Positions 43,835 to 52,787 of a DNA stretch of 64,000 nucleotides are shown here, piece by piece. Position numbers and translations under genes: made by a program. Source of the DNA: Bacteroides faecalis (GTDB lineage: Bacteria; Bacteroidota; Bacteroidia; Bacteroidales; Bacteroidaceae); the NCBI RefSeq assembly GCF_003865075.1, contig NZ_BHWB01000005.1:62001-126000 (forward strand), read 5' to 3'. Under the pieces are notes generated by a model. That model ran no database searches and had not been told where the DNA came from. It saw only the letters and a list, made by a program, of their open reading frames with translations. Each line of letters begins with the position of its first letter. The stretch's first letter is position 1.

Positions 43835-44743
43835 TTATTCGTAGCCGTTGATGGTCTTCTCAGACTCTACTGTCCACGGAGAAATAGTTGCAGATATGAC
43901 CTCCAAGGTGTTGCGTACAGGCTTCAATGAATAGCTGTAGGAATGACCCGCTTTCCACGTGTCGTTTGTGAGGAATACGAAGTTCTCCCCATTGCTGAGT
44001 TGCAATGTCATGTCTGGCATAACCTGTGCAGGAACATAAAGCGTATATTCCATGTGGTCACTTTGTGGGTCGCCGAAATAATAGGTCGTCACCGACTCGT
44101 CACTGCATTCTACCTTTCCGGTCTTGATGTTGAAAGTACCGCTGTCAAAATAACCGACGAACGTGAGTAGGCTTCCTGCAAAATCATTGGTGGTGAAACC
44201 GTATTCTGGTGAGGTATAGACCTTGATGATGACACGCACCATCTGATGGGTGAAGTTCAATGTAAGGCTCGGATTGGCGTATGATGCCGCTCCACTGGCA
44301 AACAGAAAATCATTGACCTTCTGCTCACTCTGTACAGCTGCCTCCGGCACTTGGAACTCTATGAGGTCGTTGGTAGGATTTGCCGTATAGGGATAGTAGG
44401 CATTGAAGGTGTGAGTGTCTGTGTCCGTGAAAAACACCTTGTTGGCTGACACAAACTGATTCGTGCCGCCGCTTCGGGTGAACTTCATATTGTTGATCAT
44501 CCCTGTGGAAGAGATGCCAATCATATCATTGAGTTCCCACTGGTTGTCAACGGCTCGTGTGGAAACGGCAGGTTGCAGCATCTCCAGATTGGTGAATACC
44601 TGAAGCTGCTTGGTTGATGTGCTGTCGGTCACGACCACAGAACCTCCGCCACCGGGCAGGTAAATCTCATTGACGATGTCTTGGTCACAGGACGTGAGGA
44701 GCATGGCTCCAAGTCCCAACATTAGAAACAAATTCTTTTTCAT
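43835..44743 (-). CDS. Fimbrillin-family lipoprotein
   Basis: 302 residues. Lipobox LLTSC at the end of the signal, then the fimbrillin A-type pattern: a linker, VDNQWELNDMIGISSTG, HTFNAYYPYTA, LNFTHQMVRVIIKVY (the typical central strand), and the C-terminal KAGHSYSYSLKP strand. Such Mfa/FimA-like lipoproteins form surface fimbriae in Bacteroidales. Inside a transfer operon it may promote mating-pair contact. It lies between the coupling protein and another lipoprotein. The domain call is by motif recall. Confidence 0.75.
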   Translation of the reverse strand: MKKNLFLMLGLGAMLLTSCDQDIVNEIYLPGGGGSVVVTDSTSTKQLQVFTNLEMLQPAVSTRAVDNQWELNDMIGISSTGMINNMKFTRSGGTNQFVSANKVFFTDTDTHTFNAYYPYTANPTNDLIEFQVPEAAVQSEQKVNDFLFASGAASYANPSLTLNFTHQMVRVIIKVYTSPEYGFTTNDFAGSLLTFVGYFDSGTFNIKTGKVECSDESVTTYYFGDPQSDHMEYTLYVPAQVMPDMTLQLSNGENFVFLTNDTWKAGHSYSYSLKPVRNTLEVISATISPWTVESEKTINGYE

Positions 44744-44777
44744 GCTTTTTCTTTTTTAATTGTTGTACTTTGATGAT

Positions 44778-44791
44778 GATACGGGTGATAC
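44778..44791 (-). repeat. Leader motif copy (GTATCACCCGTATC, minus sense)
   Basis: It sits in the leader of the fimbrillin gene; compare 4103-4118 and 62364-62377. Confidence 0.45.
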
Positions 44792-44809
44792 TCGATGTCT
44801 GTATATGGG

Positions 44810-45475
44810 CTAATCCATAATCGTGATGATGGGTCTCGCCTTATGCGGCTGCCACTTGGGAGTCTCCTGTATGGCACCGCTTCCCAGTGAGTAAAGCCAT
44901 GCCTTGGCGGTCGCTTGTCCTTCTACCTCCGTTGAAGTCCAATACCAACAGTCATCATCCTCATCGGGGATAGGTGTGCCGCCGCATTTCAGGATGTATG
45001 GGTTGATGATGTCCTTGGCATGATAGAGCAGACGCATCTGTGCCACACTGGGGATATAGGCACTTTGCCCGTAACGCCACATGTCGAAGACACGCTCAGC
45101 CAAAGGCGACTTCACATCGGTCGTGCCATAAAGGGCAAAAGTGTTCTTGTTGCCGTCGTAGGCGGTGAGGTCACAGGATGTGTCCTGTTCCACACCGATA
45201 CTGTCAGCAAAGGCTTCGGGAGCGATGTCCCACAGATAGACGGCATATCCGTTTCCCTCCATTTCTTCCCTCTGATTGACGTTGAACACCACTGCAATGG
45301 CTTGCTTGCACGATTGCTCGTAGGTTTCGTAGGGCATCACCTTGCCGTCAGTGGTCAAGATATGGGTGACCTTCATGGCTGTGTCGGGAAAGTCCTGATG
45401 CTCGTCACAGGCAGTCAGCAACACCGTTGCCGCAACTGCCAAGATTGAAAACAGTTTCTTCATACGCATAGTCAT
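44810..45475 (-). CDS. Lipoprotein with DUF1566-like C-terminus
   Basis: Up to 221 residues; ATGs at 45475, 45469 and 45463 are possible, the last giving a clean lipoprotein signal MKKLFSILAVAATVLLTAC. The C-terminal part SAYIPSVAQMRLLY, then CWYWTSTEV, AKAWLYSLGSG and HKARPI resembles the DUF1566/Lcl-type surface modules. Found next to the fimbrillin and TraO, it is probably an outer-membrane surface protein used in cell contact. Function is inferred. Confidence 0.65.
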   Translation of the reverse strand: MTMRMKKLFSILAVAATVLLTACDEHQDFPDTAMKVTHILTTDGKVMPYETYEQSCKQAIAVVFNVNQREEMEGNGYAVYLWDIAPEAFADSIGVEQDTSCDLTAYDGNKNTFALYGTTDVKSPLAERVFDMWRYGQSAYIPSVAQMRLLYHAKDIINPYILKCGGTPIPDEDDDCWYWTSTEVEGQATAKAWLYSLGSGAIQETPKWQPHKARPIITIMD

Positions 45476-46017
45476 TTTACAGGAAGTTTCACACCCAGGA
45501 CAATACCCGTTCTGAACAGGTCTTCACCCTTGATCATCACATCGGTCTTCACCTGCCAGAAGAGCTTCCAGCCGTGTCTGAGTGTATAGTTTTGCTCATA
45601 GCCGAGGTGGATGCCACCCAAGAACCTGTCAGTATCGCTACCTGCCGATGCTCCTATGCGCATGTTGCCATGGTGGTTGCGTCCTCTTGCCACACAGGGC
45701 TTATAGGCAAAGCCGAAACCATAACTGCGGTAGTTGTTCCAAAAACTCTCAGGACAGACATGACCGCACGATGCGCACTCGTTCCACTTGATATATCCGT
45801 TTGCAAAATACTCCCACGCATTGTGGTACTTCGTCTCATACTCGTAGGACAGCGTCACGTCCAGTCCTCGCTCATACAGGCATCCGAACCCCAAGGATAT
45901 GCGGTCGCTATTCTGCTGCGCCATTGCCGGAGTCATGCTTGCCATAAAACAGATGACAACGAGTAAGGTATGCACAAGCCAATTCCTCACTCCTAATTCC
46001 TCATTCCTAATTCTCAT
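45472..46017 (-). CDS. traO: Conjugal transfer protein TraO
   Basis: 181 residues: signal peptide ending MAQQ, then outer-membrane strands, and the end GIHLGYEQNYTLRHGWKLFW to DLFRTGIVLGVKLPVK, characteristic of Bacteroidales TraO. The first residues (MRIRNEELGVRN) are translated from an intergenic repeat-like tract, so the native start may have been replaced or lengthened; no other ATG lies before the signal. It overlaps the TraN stop by one base. TraO is thought to be an outer-membrane part of the mating channel. Confidence 0.8.
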   Translation of the reverse strand: MRIRNEELGVRNWLVHTLLVVICFMASMTPAMAQQNSDRISLGFGCLYERGLDVTLSYEYETKYHNAWEYFANGYIKWNECASCGHVCPESFWNNYRSYGFGFAYKPCVARGRNHHGNMRIGASAGSDTDRFLGGIHLGYEQNYTLRHGWKLFWQVKTDVMIKGEDLFRTGIVLGVKLPVK

Positions 46018-46862
46018 TATTCCTCCTCCAACAGTATATGGTTAAACGAATCGGCAGACAGCACATCCTCATAGTCGATGCTGAGCGAGATGGTGCGTCC
46101 ACTTATCTGTTTTTCCGACAGCTCGATGGTCAGCACCTTGTCGTTGGGGAAGGTCATCTTCTTCACCACAATCACGTTGCGATAGCCATACTTGAAGGTC
46201 TTCGCATCGTCCAACACAAGAGATGGGGTCAGTTCCACTATCTGCGCATTGGTAGCCTTGCTCTGCTTCTTGTCCGATAGTTTGATGCGCATCTCGTCGA
46301 TGTCGAAGCGGATGTTGGTCTTGTTCTCCACGGAGAAGTCGATGAAGAAATATTCGCCCACGCTGTAGATGTTGTTCAGGCGCATTACCATGCGGTGCAT
46401 CTTCGTCGCCACGTTGCGGTATTTGGCAGACGATGACCATATCTGACGTGCATACTTGGTCATGTCGGCAGTGGACAGGCTTACAGCGGGATTGTTGTAG
46501 GCATTGCGCTCCGAGCATTCTATTTCCTTATCGGTTACTGCCTCCTGCATCCTCGTGGTATAGAGCAGTGCATACTGCGTGCGGTAGCGTTCCGTCACGA
46601 TTGTCACTATCGCCAACACCTCACCGTCGGCATACACGTTGTCCTTCGGCTTCAGGCGGATGGTGTTGTTGATGGGTTGGTCGCCCACCACCTTGTCTGT
46701 GGATATATCGACAAAGCGGATGGGTTCGGAGGCGGTGATGACGGTGGTCACTTGGTCGTTGACCGTCAGCTGCTCCATCTCCATGTAGGTGGTCTGCGCC
46801 TTGGCTGAAAGCACGCTCAGCGAAAGCAATGCACAGACATTCATTTTCTGAAAACAATTCAT
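46017..46862 (-). CDS. traN: Conjugal transfer protein TraN (VirB9-like)
   Basis: 281 residues with a signal peptide ending AKA-QTT. Features typical of TraN (DUF4138) are TTVITASEPIRFVDIS near the start, DNVYADGEVLAIVTI, NTNIYSV-type central strands and YFFIDFSVENKTNI to FPNDKVLTIELSEKQ at the C-terminus. It is periplasmic/outer-membrane and pairs with TraM, as VirB9 does with VirB10. It follows traM across a 69-bp gap holding a family A hairpin. Confidence 0.85.
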   Translation of the reverse strand: MNCFQKMNVCALLSLSVLSAKAQTTYMEMEQLTVNDQVTTVITASEPIRFVDISTDKVVGDQPINNTIRLKPKDNVYADGEVLAIVTIVTERYRTQYALLYTTRMQEAVTDKEIECSERNAYNNPAVSLSTADMTKYARQIWSSSAKYRNVATKMHRMVMRLNNIYSVGEYFFIDFSVENKTNIRFDIDEMRIKLSDKKQSKATNAQIVELTPSLVLDDAKTFKYGYRNVIVVKKMTFPNDKVLTIELSEKQISGRTISLSIDYEDVLSADSFNHILLEEE

Positions 46863-46894
46863 ATTAGTTGATTTTTTGATGTTTATACTCTATG

Positions 46895-46926
46895 AGCCAC
46901 CGTTCCCGACAATTCCGTTGTCGGGC
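46895..46926. repeat. Dispersed hairpin, family A, copy 2
   Basis: CCCGACAA and TTGTCGGG with the fixed flank AGCCACCGTT; five bases after the traM stop. Confidence 0.75.
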
Positions 46927-46931
46927 AGTGT

Positions 46932-48074
46932 CTATTTCCTTTTCTCTTTCCCATTTACAAGGTAAACAAACGTCCCATACTTCAGCTTCACTTTGTTCTT
47001 CTTGATAGCCTTGCTGATGGCATTGCTTGTCTTCTGGTAGGCATTGGTCACGGCTTGCATTCCCCATTGCGAGAAACTGTTGTTCGCTCCACTCTGGTCG
47101 ATGTTCATGTTGCTCTGCATAGCACCGCTCGCCACATCTTTCGTGGTCTCACGGAACTGGCTGCCGGGGACATACAGTCCCTCCAGTCCGTCCGTGTCAT
47201 AAAGCGAAAGCGAAACCTTTATCAGCTCGTCATCCACAAGGATGGAGTTGATGCTACCCTTCACTCGCTGCGAACCGAAACCGCTCATGGTGGCATAGAG
47301 GTACGACCCTTTCTTCACCACGGTCTCACCAATCTCAATATCGTCCAACAGTCTCAGCCGCACCCTCGACCCGTCCGTAGCCTTCACGTCCTCGTCAATG
47401 ATGGCCTTGATGAGCTTTGGCTCATGCTCGTTCTGCGTCAGGGTGTTGAAATAGTCCGAAGTCACCTTCACCTTCTTCACCACCTCCTGTGCCTTGTCCT
47501 CCTCGTCCAGTGCCTTCACCGCCTTGCTGTCCTCGGCAATCTGACCTTTCACCTCAATCTGCTCCTTGGGAGGCCCAGCCTGTGTGGTATCCTGGGCCAC
47601 GGGGGCAACTGCCGCCTGTCCTCTCAGCCTCGCTTCGGCGAGTGCCTTGTTGAGTGCTTCGAGTGCTTCCGCTTCTCGCGCCTTGGCATCGGCCACTTCG
47701 GCTGCATCGTCCTTCTCTTCTGCCTGACGGACGAGTTCCGCAAGGTCTTCTTCTGTGTACTTGGATTCATACGCTTCTTTCTCTTCTTCGTTGTCACGCT
47801 CAATGTTATCAACAGCCGAATAGTCTGCTATGCGACCATACGACTTCGCCATGTTCTCATACTTGCCACCGATGCCGTCACCATTCTTAATCTGCGCTCC
47901 GGGCAGGTTGGGGTTCAGAAACTCGGTGGTCTGCAGGTTCTTGTCCTGCGTTTCCGCCACCTCCGTATTGAACATGTCAAAGACAAAATAGCCTGTGGCA
48001 ATCAACGGGATGTACACGATGGCTGGCAGCATGTACTTCGGCTGACGGAAGTTTATCTTATCTGTTATTCTCAT
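46932..48074 (-). CDS. traM: Conjugal transfer protein TraM (VirB10-like)
   Basis: 380 residues. One N-terminal TM (YMLPAIVYIPLIATGYFVF), a long acidic linker with EEDLAELVRQAEEKDDAAEV (about 100-150), and a C-terminal globular domain (VRLRLLDDIEIGETVVKKG, LYATMSGFGSQRVKGSI) as in Transposon_TraM proteins. It bridges inner and outer membrane parts of the channel. It starts 17 bp inside the traL-like gene. Confidence 0.9.
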   Translation of the reverse strand: MRITDKINFRQPKYMLPAIVYIPLIATGYFVFDMFNTEVAETQDKNLQTTEFLNPNLPGAQIKNGDGIGGKYENMAKSYGRIADYSAVDNIERDNEEEKEAYESKYTEEDLAELVRQAEEKDDAAEVADAKAREAEALEALNKALAEARLRGQAAVAPVAQDTTQAGPPKEQIEVKGQIAEDSKAVKALDEEDKAQEVVKKVKVTSDYFNTLTQNEHEPKLIKAIIDEDVKATDGSRVRLRLLDDIEIGETVVKKGSYLYATMSGFGSQRVKGSINSILVDDELIKVSLSLYDTDGLEGLYVPGSQFRETTKDVASGAMQSNMNIDQSGANNSFSQWGMQAVTNAYQKTSNAISKAIKKNKVKLKYGTFVYLVNGKEKRK

Positions 48075-48477
48075 CGCTGTCTGATTTTGATGTTACTGAC
48101 TTGTCTCGATTCTCCTCGTTGGTTCGATGCGTCACGGGAGGAGTGATGCAATGGGCTGCATTCATCATCTGCTTCATGCGCCCTTCCTGCCGCTCGATGG
48201 CACTTGCAGCCTCCGTCCGATGACCGTAATACCGCACCATCCTGTAGATGTTGATGCCGAAGCACGTGGCGACAAAGCCGAAGACGATGACGAGAAACAG
48301 CGTCTTGTGGGCATTGGCAAAGCCTTGCACCTTAGCCGCCGCACGGTCTATCCTCGCGGTCTTGGCAAACTTGCGCCCTGCCGCCACCTCCTTCTCATAC
48401 CGCTTCTTGTACTTGGGGTCGTTCTTGTCGGGCATATCCTCGCCCACAAGCATCCGTCTGATTCCTTTTACACTCAT
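48058..48477 (-). CDS. traL: TraL-like single-TM protein
   Basis: 139 residues, basic N-terminus, one TM helix (LFLVIVFGFVATCFGINIY, about 63-81) and a charged tail. Its position between traK and traM, and its topology, match traL in Bacteroidales elements. It overlaps traM by 17 bp. The sequence alone is not diagnostic, so the name rests on order. Confidence 0.6.
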   Translation of the reverse strand: MSVKGIRRMLVGEDMPDKNDPKYKKRYEKEVAAGRKFAKTARIDRAAAKVQGFANAHKTLFLVIVFGFVATCFGINIYRMVRYYGHRTEAASAIERQEGRMKQMMNAAHCITPPVTHRTNEENRDKSVTSKSDSDENNR

Positions 48478-48489
48478 ACCGCTAGGATA

Positions 48490-49104
48490 TTAGAAGTTTG
48501 ACTTCGACTTCTGCTCAATATCCTTGTTGAGCAAGGTTCTCCAGTTCGTGATGAGCAGTCCATGAGGATTGTTCTCCGTCCTCGGCACGCGCTTCACCTG
48601 TCCCGCCGTCACCAATTCACGCATCAGAATATTGCTCCTTCGCTCTATCCTTTGCCTACCGTAGTAGGTGAACTCCATCTTCTCCTTGTTGAACTTGATG
48701 CTGTCGCAAAAGATGCTGAACACGGCACTCGTACCCATGATATTGTTGTAAAAGCCCTTTTCCTTCAGCGTATTGTACTGCGCCAAACCAGTTTCATCGA
48801 CCAAATACATCGCCTTCTCCATCGAATAGCGGATGTACTTGTCATCGGGAGCAAGCGTAAAGAAGTAATGGTGGAACATCTCGATATGGCTCTTTGCCTC
48901 CACATCCAGCGTTTCCTCCATCGTGGTGCGGTTCACCAGTATGGGCACGTTGCCGTCCAATACATACACCTTTTGCTGCGCGTCCGTCACCATGCAGCGC
49001 GCCGTCCAGATGCTCGACACCGAGATGATGATGCAGCCCATGAGGAACGCAGAGCAGATGATGCCCACCAGCTTGATTTTGTTTTCTAAGTTCTTGATTA
49101 CCAT
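48490..49104 (-). CDS. traK: Conjugal transfer protein TraK (VirB8-like)
   Basis: 204 residues. One N-terminal TM (LVGIICSAFLMGCIIISVSS) followed by a periplasmic domain with IEMFHHYFFTLAPDDKYI and AMYLVDETGL, the TraK hallmark. It corresponds to VirB8, an assembly factor for the channel. Four bases separate it from the preceding small gene at 49108. Confidence 0.9.
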   Translation of the reverse strand: MVIKNLENKIKLVGIICSAFLMGCIIISVSSIWTARCMVTDAQQKVYVLDGNVPILVNRTTMEETLDVEAKSHIEMFHHYFFTLAPDDKYIRYSMEKAMYLVDETGLAQYNTLKEKGFYNNIMGTSAVFSIFCDSIKFNKEKMEFTYYGRQRIERRSNILMRELVTAGQVKRVPRTENNPHGLLITNWRTLLNKDIEQKSKSNF

Positions 49105-49107
49105 ACG

Positions 49108-49509
49108 TTACTGCTTGTTTGAGGTCTGATTTCTCTTCATTCTCACATATTCACGGTGCAGGATGGTGTATATGTCCTTCTCAACTTCTTCCACCAGTTT
49201 GGCGTAATACTTGATGCAAGCCTCTACGTAGATGCCTTCGTATTTCAGTTGGATCCACACCCACCAGATGTCACGTTCACGTCTCCGTCGATTTCTGTAG
49301 ATTTTGGCACGATGCAAGCGATAACTCAGGTAATCTACCATAGGCACTACATACTCGTCGTTATCCTCAAAGCCTTCTGCCATCTCCTCATACTGTGGGT
49401 CGATGTAGTTGTTTTCGGAATTGAAAAACTCTTCCTTTGCACGCTTGTTGGCAAACGCCATGAATTTCTCATCTTTGAGCCAACGCTCAATTTCATTTTT
49501 TGCTTTCAT
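49108..49509 (-). CDS. Hypothetical protein between traJ and traK
   Basis: 133 residues, soluble, charged and helical, with an Arg-rich segment (RAKIYRNRRRRERDIWWVW). No family is recognised. Its place within the traJ-traK core is unusual and its charge suggests binding to nucleic acid or membrane, but there is no direct evidence. It begins 32 bp after a family C hairpin. Confidence 0.6.
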   Translation of the reverse strand: MKAKNEIERWLKDEKFMAFANKRAKEEFFNSENNYIDPQYEEMAEGFEDNDEYVVPMVDYLSYRLHRAKIYRNRRRRERDIWWVWIQLKYEGIYVEACIKYYAKLVEEVEKDIYTILHREYVRMKRNQTSNKQ

Positions 49510-49540
49510 TTTTCTTGATGGTTACTTTTATTTGTTTCAA

Positions 49541-49565
49541 TAGGAGGTGCGGTGACTCACCGCAC
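49541..49565. repeat. Dispersed hairpin, family C, copy
   Basis: TAGGAGGTGCGGTGACTCAC then CGCAC: GTGCGGTGA pairs with TCACCGCAC. It lies between the traJ stop and the next start. Confidence 0.7.
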
Positions 49566-49574
49566 ACTCACATG

Positions 49575-50705
49575 TTATCTCATCACGGTCGCCATGGTTC
49601 CCGTAGCCGTCATCTTGGCTTGTTGTGCCACGCCCTCGCCGAAGTTTCGGGTTGAGAAGGCGGTGTCGCCCTCTGGTATCATCCATGCCGCAAGGTCGGG
49701 CACGAGGTTCAGGCATTTCAACGCCACGATGCTCGCTGCCATCAGATAGCCTGCCGAGAAGAACGAGTTTTGCAGATAGGCTGCCATCGTCTGCTCACTG
49801 GCGGTGATGGCCGTCAGGTTCTCTACCTGTATGCAGAGCACAATATCAAACAGCAACAGGACGTAGAAACCGACGAAGTAGAGCATGGCTCCGTAGAAAT
49901 GAACTGTCAAATAACGGGTTAGCCACTTCGCCCACGCTCCTTCCCACTTGGGCAGCAACGAAAATGCCCATTGTATTGGACCGAATATAGTGAGCATTCC
50001 GAGCAATATCTGCTGACAGTATATCGTCGCCCACCAACCGATGCGGAACACGATCAGGGCTATCAGCATCACTATCTTGTCGATGCCCACCACGGCCCCT
50101 GCCGTCAGTGAGGTGAACCACAGTTTGCTGGCATCCTTCTCCATGTTGGTCACTTCGTCCACGCCCGTCTGCTCCATCGTCGCCTCTATCAGGTTGGGGT
50201 CTGATGTGCCCTTATGCGCCACGTCTGCCTGTGCCTGGAGGTCAGTGTACATCGAGTCCCTGACATATACCAACTGCTGCACCTCCTCAAACTTGTCGGA
50301 AATTTGGGTCGCCTCTGCCTCATAGAGGTCGTGGGTGTAACTGCCGATGCAATTGGGAATATAGGATAGAAAATCCAATACGCACCAGCTGCTGCCGCTG
50401 TTGGTCATGCCTGTGTCAGCAGGTGGGTACCACCAACAGAGGATGATGCTCACCACCAAGGGCTTGAACAGTTTCATCACGTCCAACGGTTCGTTCTTCA
50501 CCATCATCTTGTAGGCCATGCTTGCCGCCACGATGATAGAGAACAGTGCCGCCAATGCCATACACATTTGGAGGATCCACCAGAACGGCCCTTGTGAGCC
50601 TGTGAAGGTGGCATCGGTCAGGAACTCGTTGGTCTGGAATATCACATCGTCAATCTCCTCTTCGAGGATGTTGATGCCGAAATCGCTGAGTATGTTGTCT
50701 GCCAT
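49575..50705 (-). CDS. traJ: Conjugal transfer protein TraJ (VirB6-like)
   Basis: 376 residues with at least six hydrophobic segments (MCMALAALFSIIVAASMAY, LVVSIILCWW, DKIVMLIALIVFRIGWW, ILLGMLTIFGPIQWAFSLL, FVGFYVLLLFDIVLCI and a C-terminal AGYLMAASIVALKCL). The pattern LTIFGPIQWAFSLLPKWEGA matches TraJ. It is the multi-pass channel core. Its ATG overlaps the stop of the preceding gene (TGATG). Confidence 0.9.
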   Translation of the reverse strand: MADNILSDFGINILEEEIDDVIFQTNEFLTDATFTGSQGPFWWILQMCMALAALFSIIVAASMAYKMMVKNEPLDVMKLFKPLVVSIILCWWYPPADTGMTNSGSSWCVLDFLSYIPNCIGSYTHDLYEAEATQISDKFEEVQQLVYVRDSMYTDLQAQADVAHKGTSDPNLIEATMEQTGVDEVTNMEKDASKLWFTSLTAGAVVGIDKIVMLIALIVFRIGWWATIYCQQILLGMLTIFGPIQWAFSLLPKWEGAWAKWLTRYLTVHFYGAMLYFVGFYVLLLFDIVLCIQVENLTAITASEQTMAAYLQNSFFSAGYLMAASIVALKCLNLVPDLAAWMIPEGDTAFSTRNFGEGVAQQAKMTATGTMATVMR

Positions 50706-51106
50706 CAGTGCCTGGTTCTATTGTTGATAATCTCTTTGATAAACTCTATGCCTTTCGGTGTCCATGACAGATAGAAGTGGTAGAAGCAGCGCATCCTGCC
50801 TGTGACATATACCGCAATGCCCTTGTCCTGAAGGTCTTCACGCAGTTTCCACATTCCATATTCCTTGGTGATGATGCCTTCCTCTTTGAGGGTCTTCACA
50901 ATCTTGCCGTAGTAACTTCCGACATATTTGTGAAGCTTTGACATTGAAACTACCTCTAAATCAGATGGCATATAATGCTCATCAACGATGGGTGTCCTGC
51001 CGATAACGCTGATTCGCTTCGGCATCCTTGACATCTCCAACTGCCACTTGCCGTTTTTCCTCTTGGCGGCATAGAGACGTAACTGTATTTTTGATATTGA
51101 TTCCAT
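50705..51106 (-). CDS. Phage antirepressor C-terminal (KilA-C/ANT)-like protein
   Basis: 133 residues. The C-terminus YHFYLSWTPKGIEFIKEII resembles the end of ANT/KilA-C domains (W/T-x-K-G-x-x-F), and the centre (SYYGKIVKTLKEEGIITKEY) looks like a wHTH. It has no BRO-N domain. It is translationally coupled to traJ and lies beside the BRO-N/ANT protein, so it may be a split or duplicated antirepressor. The match is weaker than for its neighbour. Confidence 0.5.
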   Translation of the reverse strand: MESISKIQLRLYAAKRKNGKWQLEMSRMPKRISVIGRTPIVDEHYMPSDLEVVSMSKLHKYVGSYYGKIVKTLKEEGIITKEYGMWKLREDLQDKGIAVYVTGRMRCFYHFYLSWTPKGIEFIKEIINNRTRH

Positions 51107-51121
51107 AGCTATTTCTTTATT

Positions 51122-51952
51122 TTATGTTCTTTCGATAACAGGAATGACTCCCACGCTCTTCAGTTTCTCATAGAGGAAGCGGCGACCTTTCTGTGTCCAT
51201 TTGGTGTTCATGCGCACATCCTCCGTACCGTCCTTGTGTTTAATGAGGTAGGTCTCGCTGGTCACATAACCGCAGTCCTTGTAGTCGGCATACAGAATCC
51301 ACTGCTTGCCACGCTGATACTGGATGTTCATCTCCTTCAGACGTCGGTTGAAGCGGATGGACGACTCGCCATAGTCCTGTGCTATCTGTGTGACCAGGAC
51401 ACTGCTCTTCGTGGCAAGGATGATGTCAAGGTAACTCACCTTGTCCTTCATCTCCGTCACCTCCTGTTGCAGGTCATCCACCTTGGATCCCAACTCAACG
51501 ATGCGTGTCCTTTGGTGTTCACACTCCTGTTCGACAAGCAGACGCTTTTGTCGTTCTTCCTTCAGATTGACTGCTAACCGTATCAGGAAGTCTGGCTCTG
51601 CCAATGCCTTCTCGATGGTCTGCTGTGTCATATAGGCACCATGCTTGCGGATAGAGGGGAGCACCTCCGATGTCACCCACTTGCGGAAACGTTTGGCTTC
51701 GGGTTTGCGACTGTCAAGGATGACATCATACAGTCCGTCTTCATTGATAAAGTTTGTAACCTGTTCTCTTCCAAGACTATCCGAGATGGGGTACTTTGAA
51801 AGTACATCATCCGAAAGTCGTTGTACCAACTTGCTGGTTTTTAGTCCAAGAACTCTTGCCACATCAGCCAAACAGAACAAGGGTTGCTCTGGTGTTCCTG
51901 TGGTTCGGACTGCTCCAAATTCCTCGTTGTTGAAAATCTGAATATCGTTCAT
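51122..51952 (-). CDS. Phage antirepressor-like protein (BRO-N + ANT)
   Basis: 276 residues. The N-terminal BRO domain is clear: FGAVRTTGTPEQPLFCLADV, VLGLKTS, NEDGLYDVILDSRKPEAKRF, KWVTSEVLPSIRKHGAY. A coiled coil (about 135-175) precedes a C-terminal ANT-like domain that ends WTQKGRRFLYEKL. Such proteins counter phage repressors or regulate phage genes. A full-length copy inside a transfer operon, between secreted transfer proteins and traJ, suggests it controls the operon or a resident prophage. Confidence 0.8.
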   Translation of the reverse strand: MNDIQIFNNEEFGAVRTTGTPEQPLFCLADVARVLGLKTSKLVQRLSDDVLSKYPISDSLGREQVTNFINEDGLYDVILDSRKPEAKRFRKWVTSEVLPSIRKHGAYMTQQTIEKALAEPDFLIRLAVNLKEERQKRLLVEQECEHQRTRIVELGSKVDDLQQEVTEMKDKVSYLDIILATKSSVLVTQIAQDYGESSIRFNRRLKEMNIQYQRGKQWILYADYKDCGYVTSETYLIKHKDGTEDVRMNTKWTQKGRRFLYEKLKSVGVIPVIERT

Positions 51953-51995
51953 ATCTCTATGCTGTTTTGTGATTATTTCTTCTCTTCCCTTATTT

Positions 51996-52760
51996 CTATC
52001 TGTTCACACTTTCTTCACCCTCACCGCTGTTGGCATCATCGCCGTCAGTGCCTGTCGAGCTCCTCACGCCCTTCATGTTTTCCTGCCAACGGCTCTTGGC
52101 ATCGCTGATGATGCTGCCTTTATGTACTACACGGTCGTTGGTGGCTGCCAAGAGGGCGGTAGTCTGGCTTTGGGTGTTGAGCTGCACAAGGTATTTCAGT
52201 AGTGTCTCGTTCTGTGTCGTCAGGTCGGCATAGATGCTAAGATACTGCCGCTTTCTCTGTGCATTGGGCATATAGGCATCCTTGGTGGCTTTCACGGCAC
52301 ACTGGTACATATTGTACAGTTCCTCCCACCGACGCTTGTCGTTGATGGTGCCTCCTGTAGGGATGATATGGTCTATGTTCGCCTTCATCTTGTCCAACTG
52401 ACCGTTGATCTTGCTGCTTTCGGCAAGCCAGGCGAGGTCTATCTGTCGGTCGGCTACGTTCAAGGCTTCCACCTCAGCACGCTTGGTGAGGGCAGAGTCT
52501 ATCTTCTCCGCATCATCTACTTGGTTGTAGAGGTTGATGCCGGCAAGAGTGCGGAAACCTAACTTGTTCTTCTCTGCCGCTGTCTTCTTATAGTTGTTAT
52601 GTAACAGCCAATAATAGAACTCAGGGGTGAGAGAACCGCCACCTGTCTCCATCACCGTTATCTGGTTCTGCTTGGAGGAGTCGTGGTTGTAGGTCACGCT
52701 CTGGGCTGTGGCTTTGATGGTGGTTGCTACCGCCATGATGAGTATCATTGTCTTCTTCAT
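51996..52760 (-). CDS. Secreted helical transfer protein, RW-tail family member 3
   Basis: 254 residues. Signal peptide ending KATA-QSV. Mature part helical, with AKSRWQENMKGVRSS in the C-terminal third, echoing the RW tails of its relatives, and an acidic end. It follows the 52788-53513 protein by 27 bp and precedes the antirepressor. Likely periplasmic. Function unknown; the paralogy is by eye. Confidence 0.65.
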   Translation of the reverse strand: MKKTMILIMAVATTIKATAQSVTYNHDSSKQNQITVMETGGGSLTPEFYYWLLHNNYKKTAAEKNKLGFRTLAGINLYNQVDDAEKIDSALTKRAEVEALNVADRQIDLAWLAESSKINGQLDKMKANIDHIIPTGGTINDKRRWEELYNMYQCAVKATKDAYMPNAQRKRQYLSIYADLTTQNETLLKYLVQLNTQSQTTALLAATNDRVVHKGSIISDAKSRWQENMKGVRSSTGTDGDDANSGEGEESVNR

Positions 52761-52787
52761 GTCCGTTCTTCTTTTGTTTACAATCCG

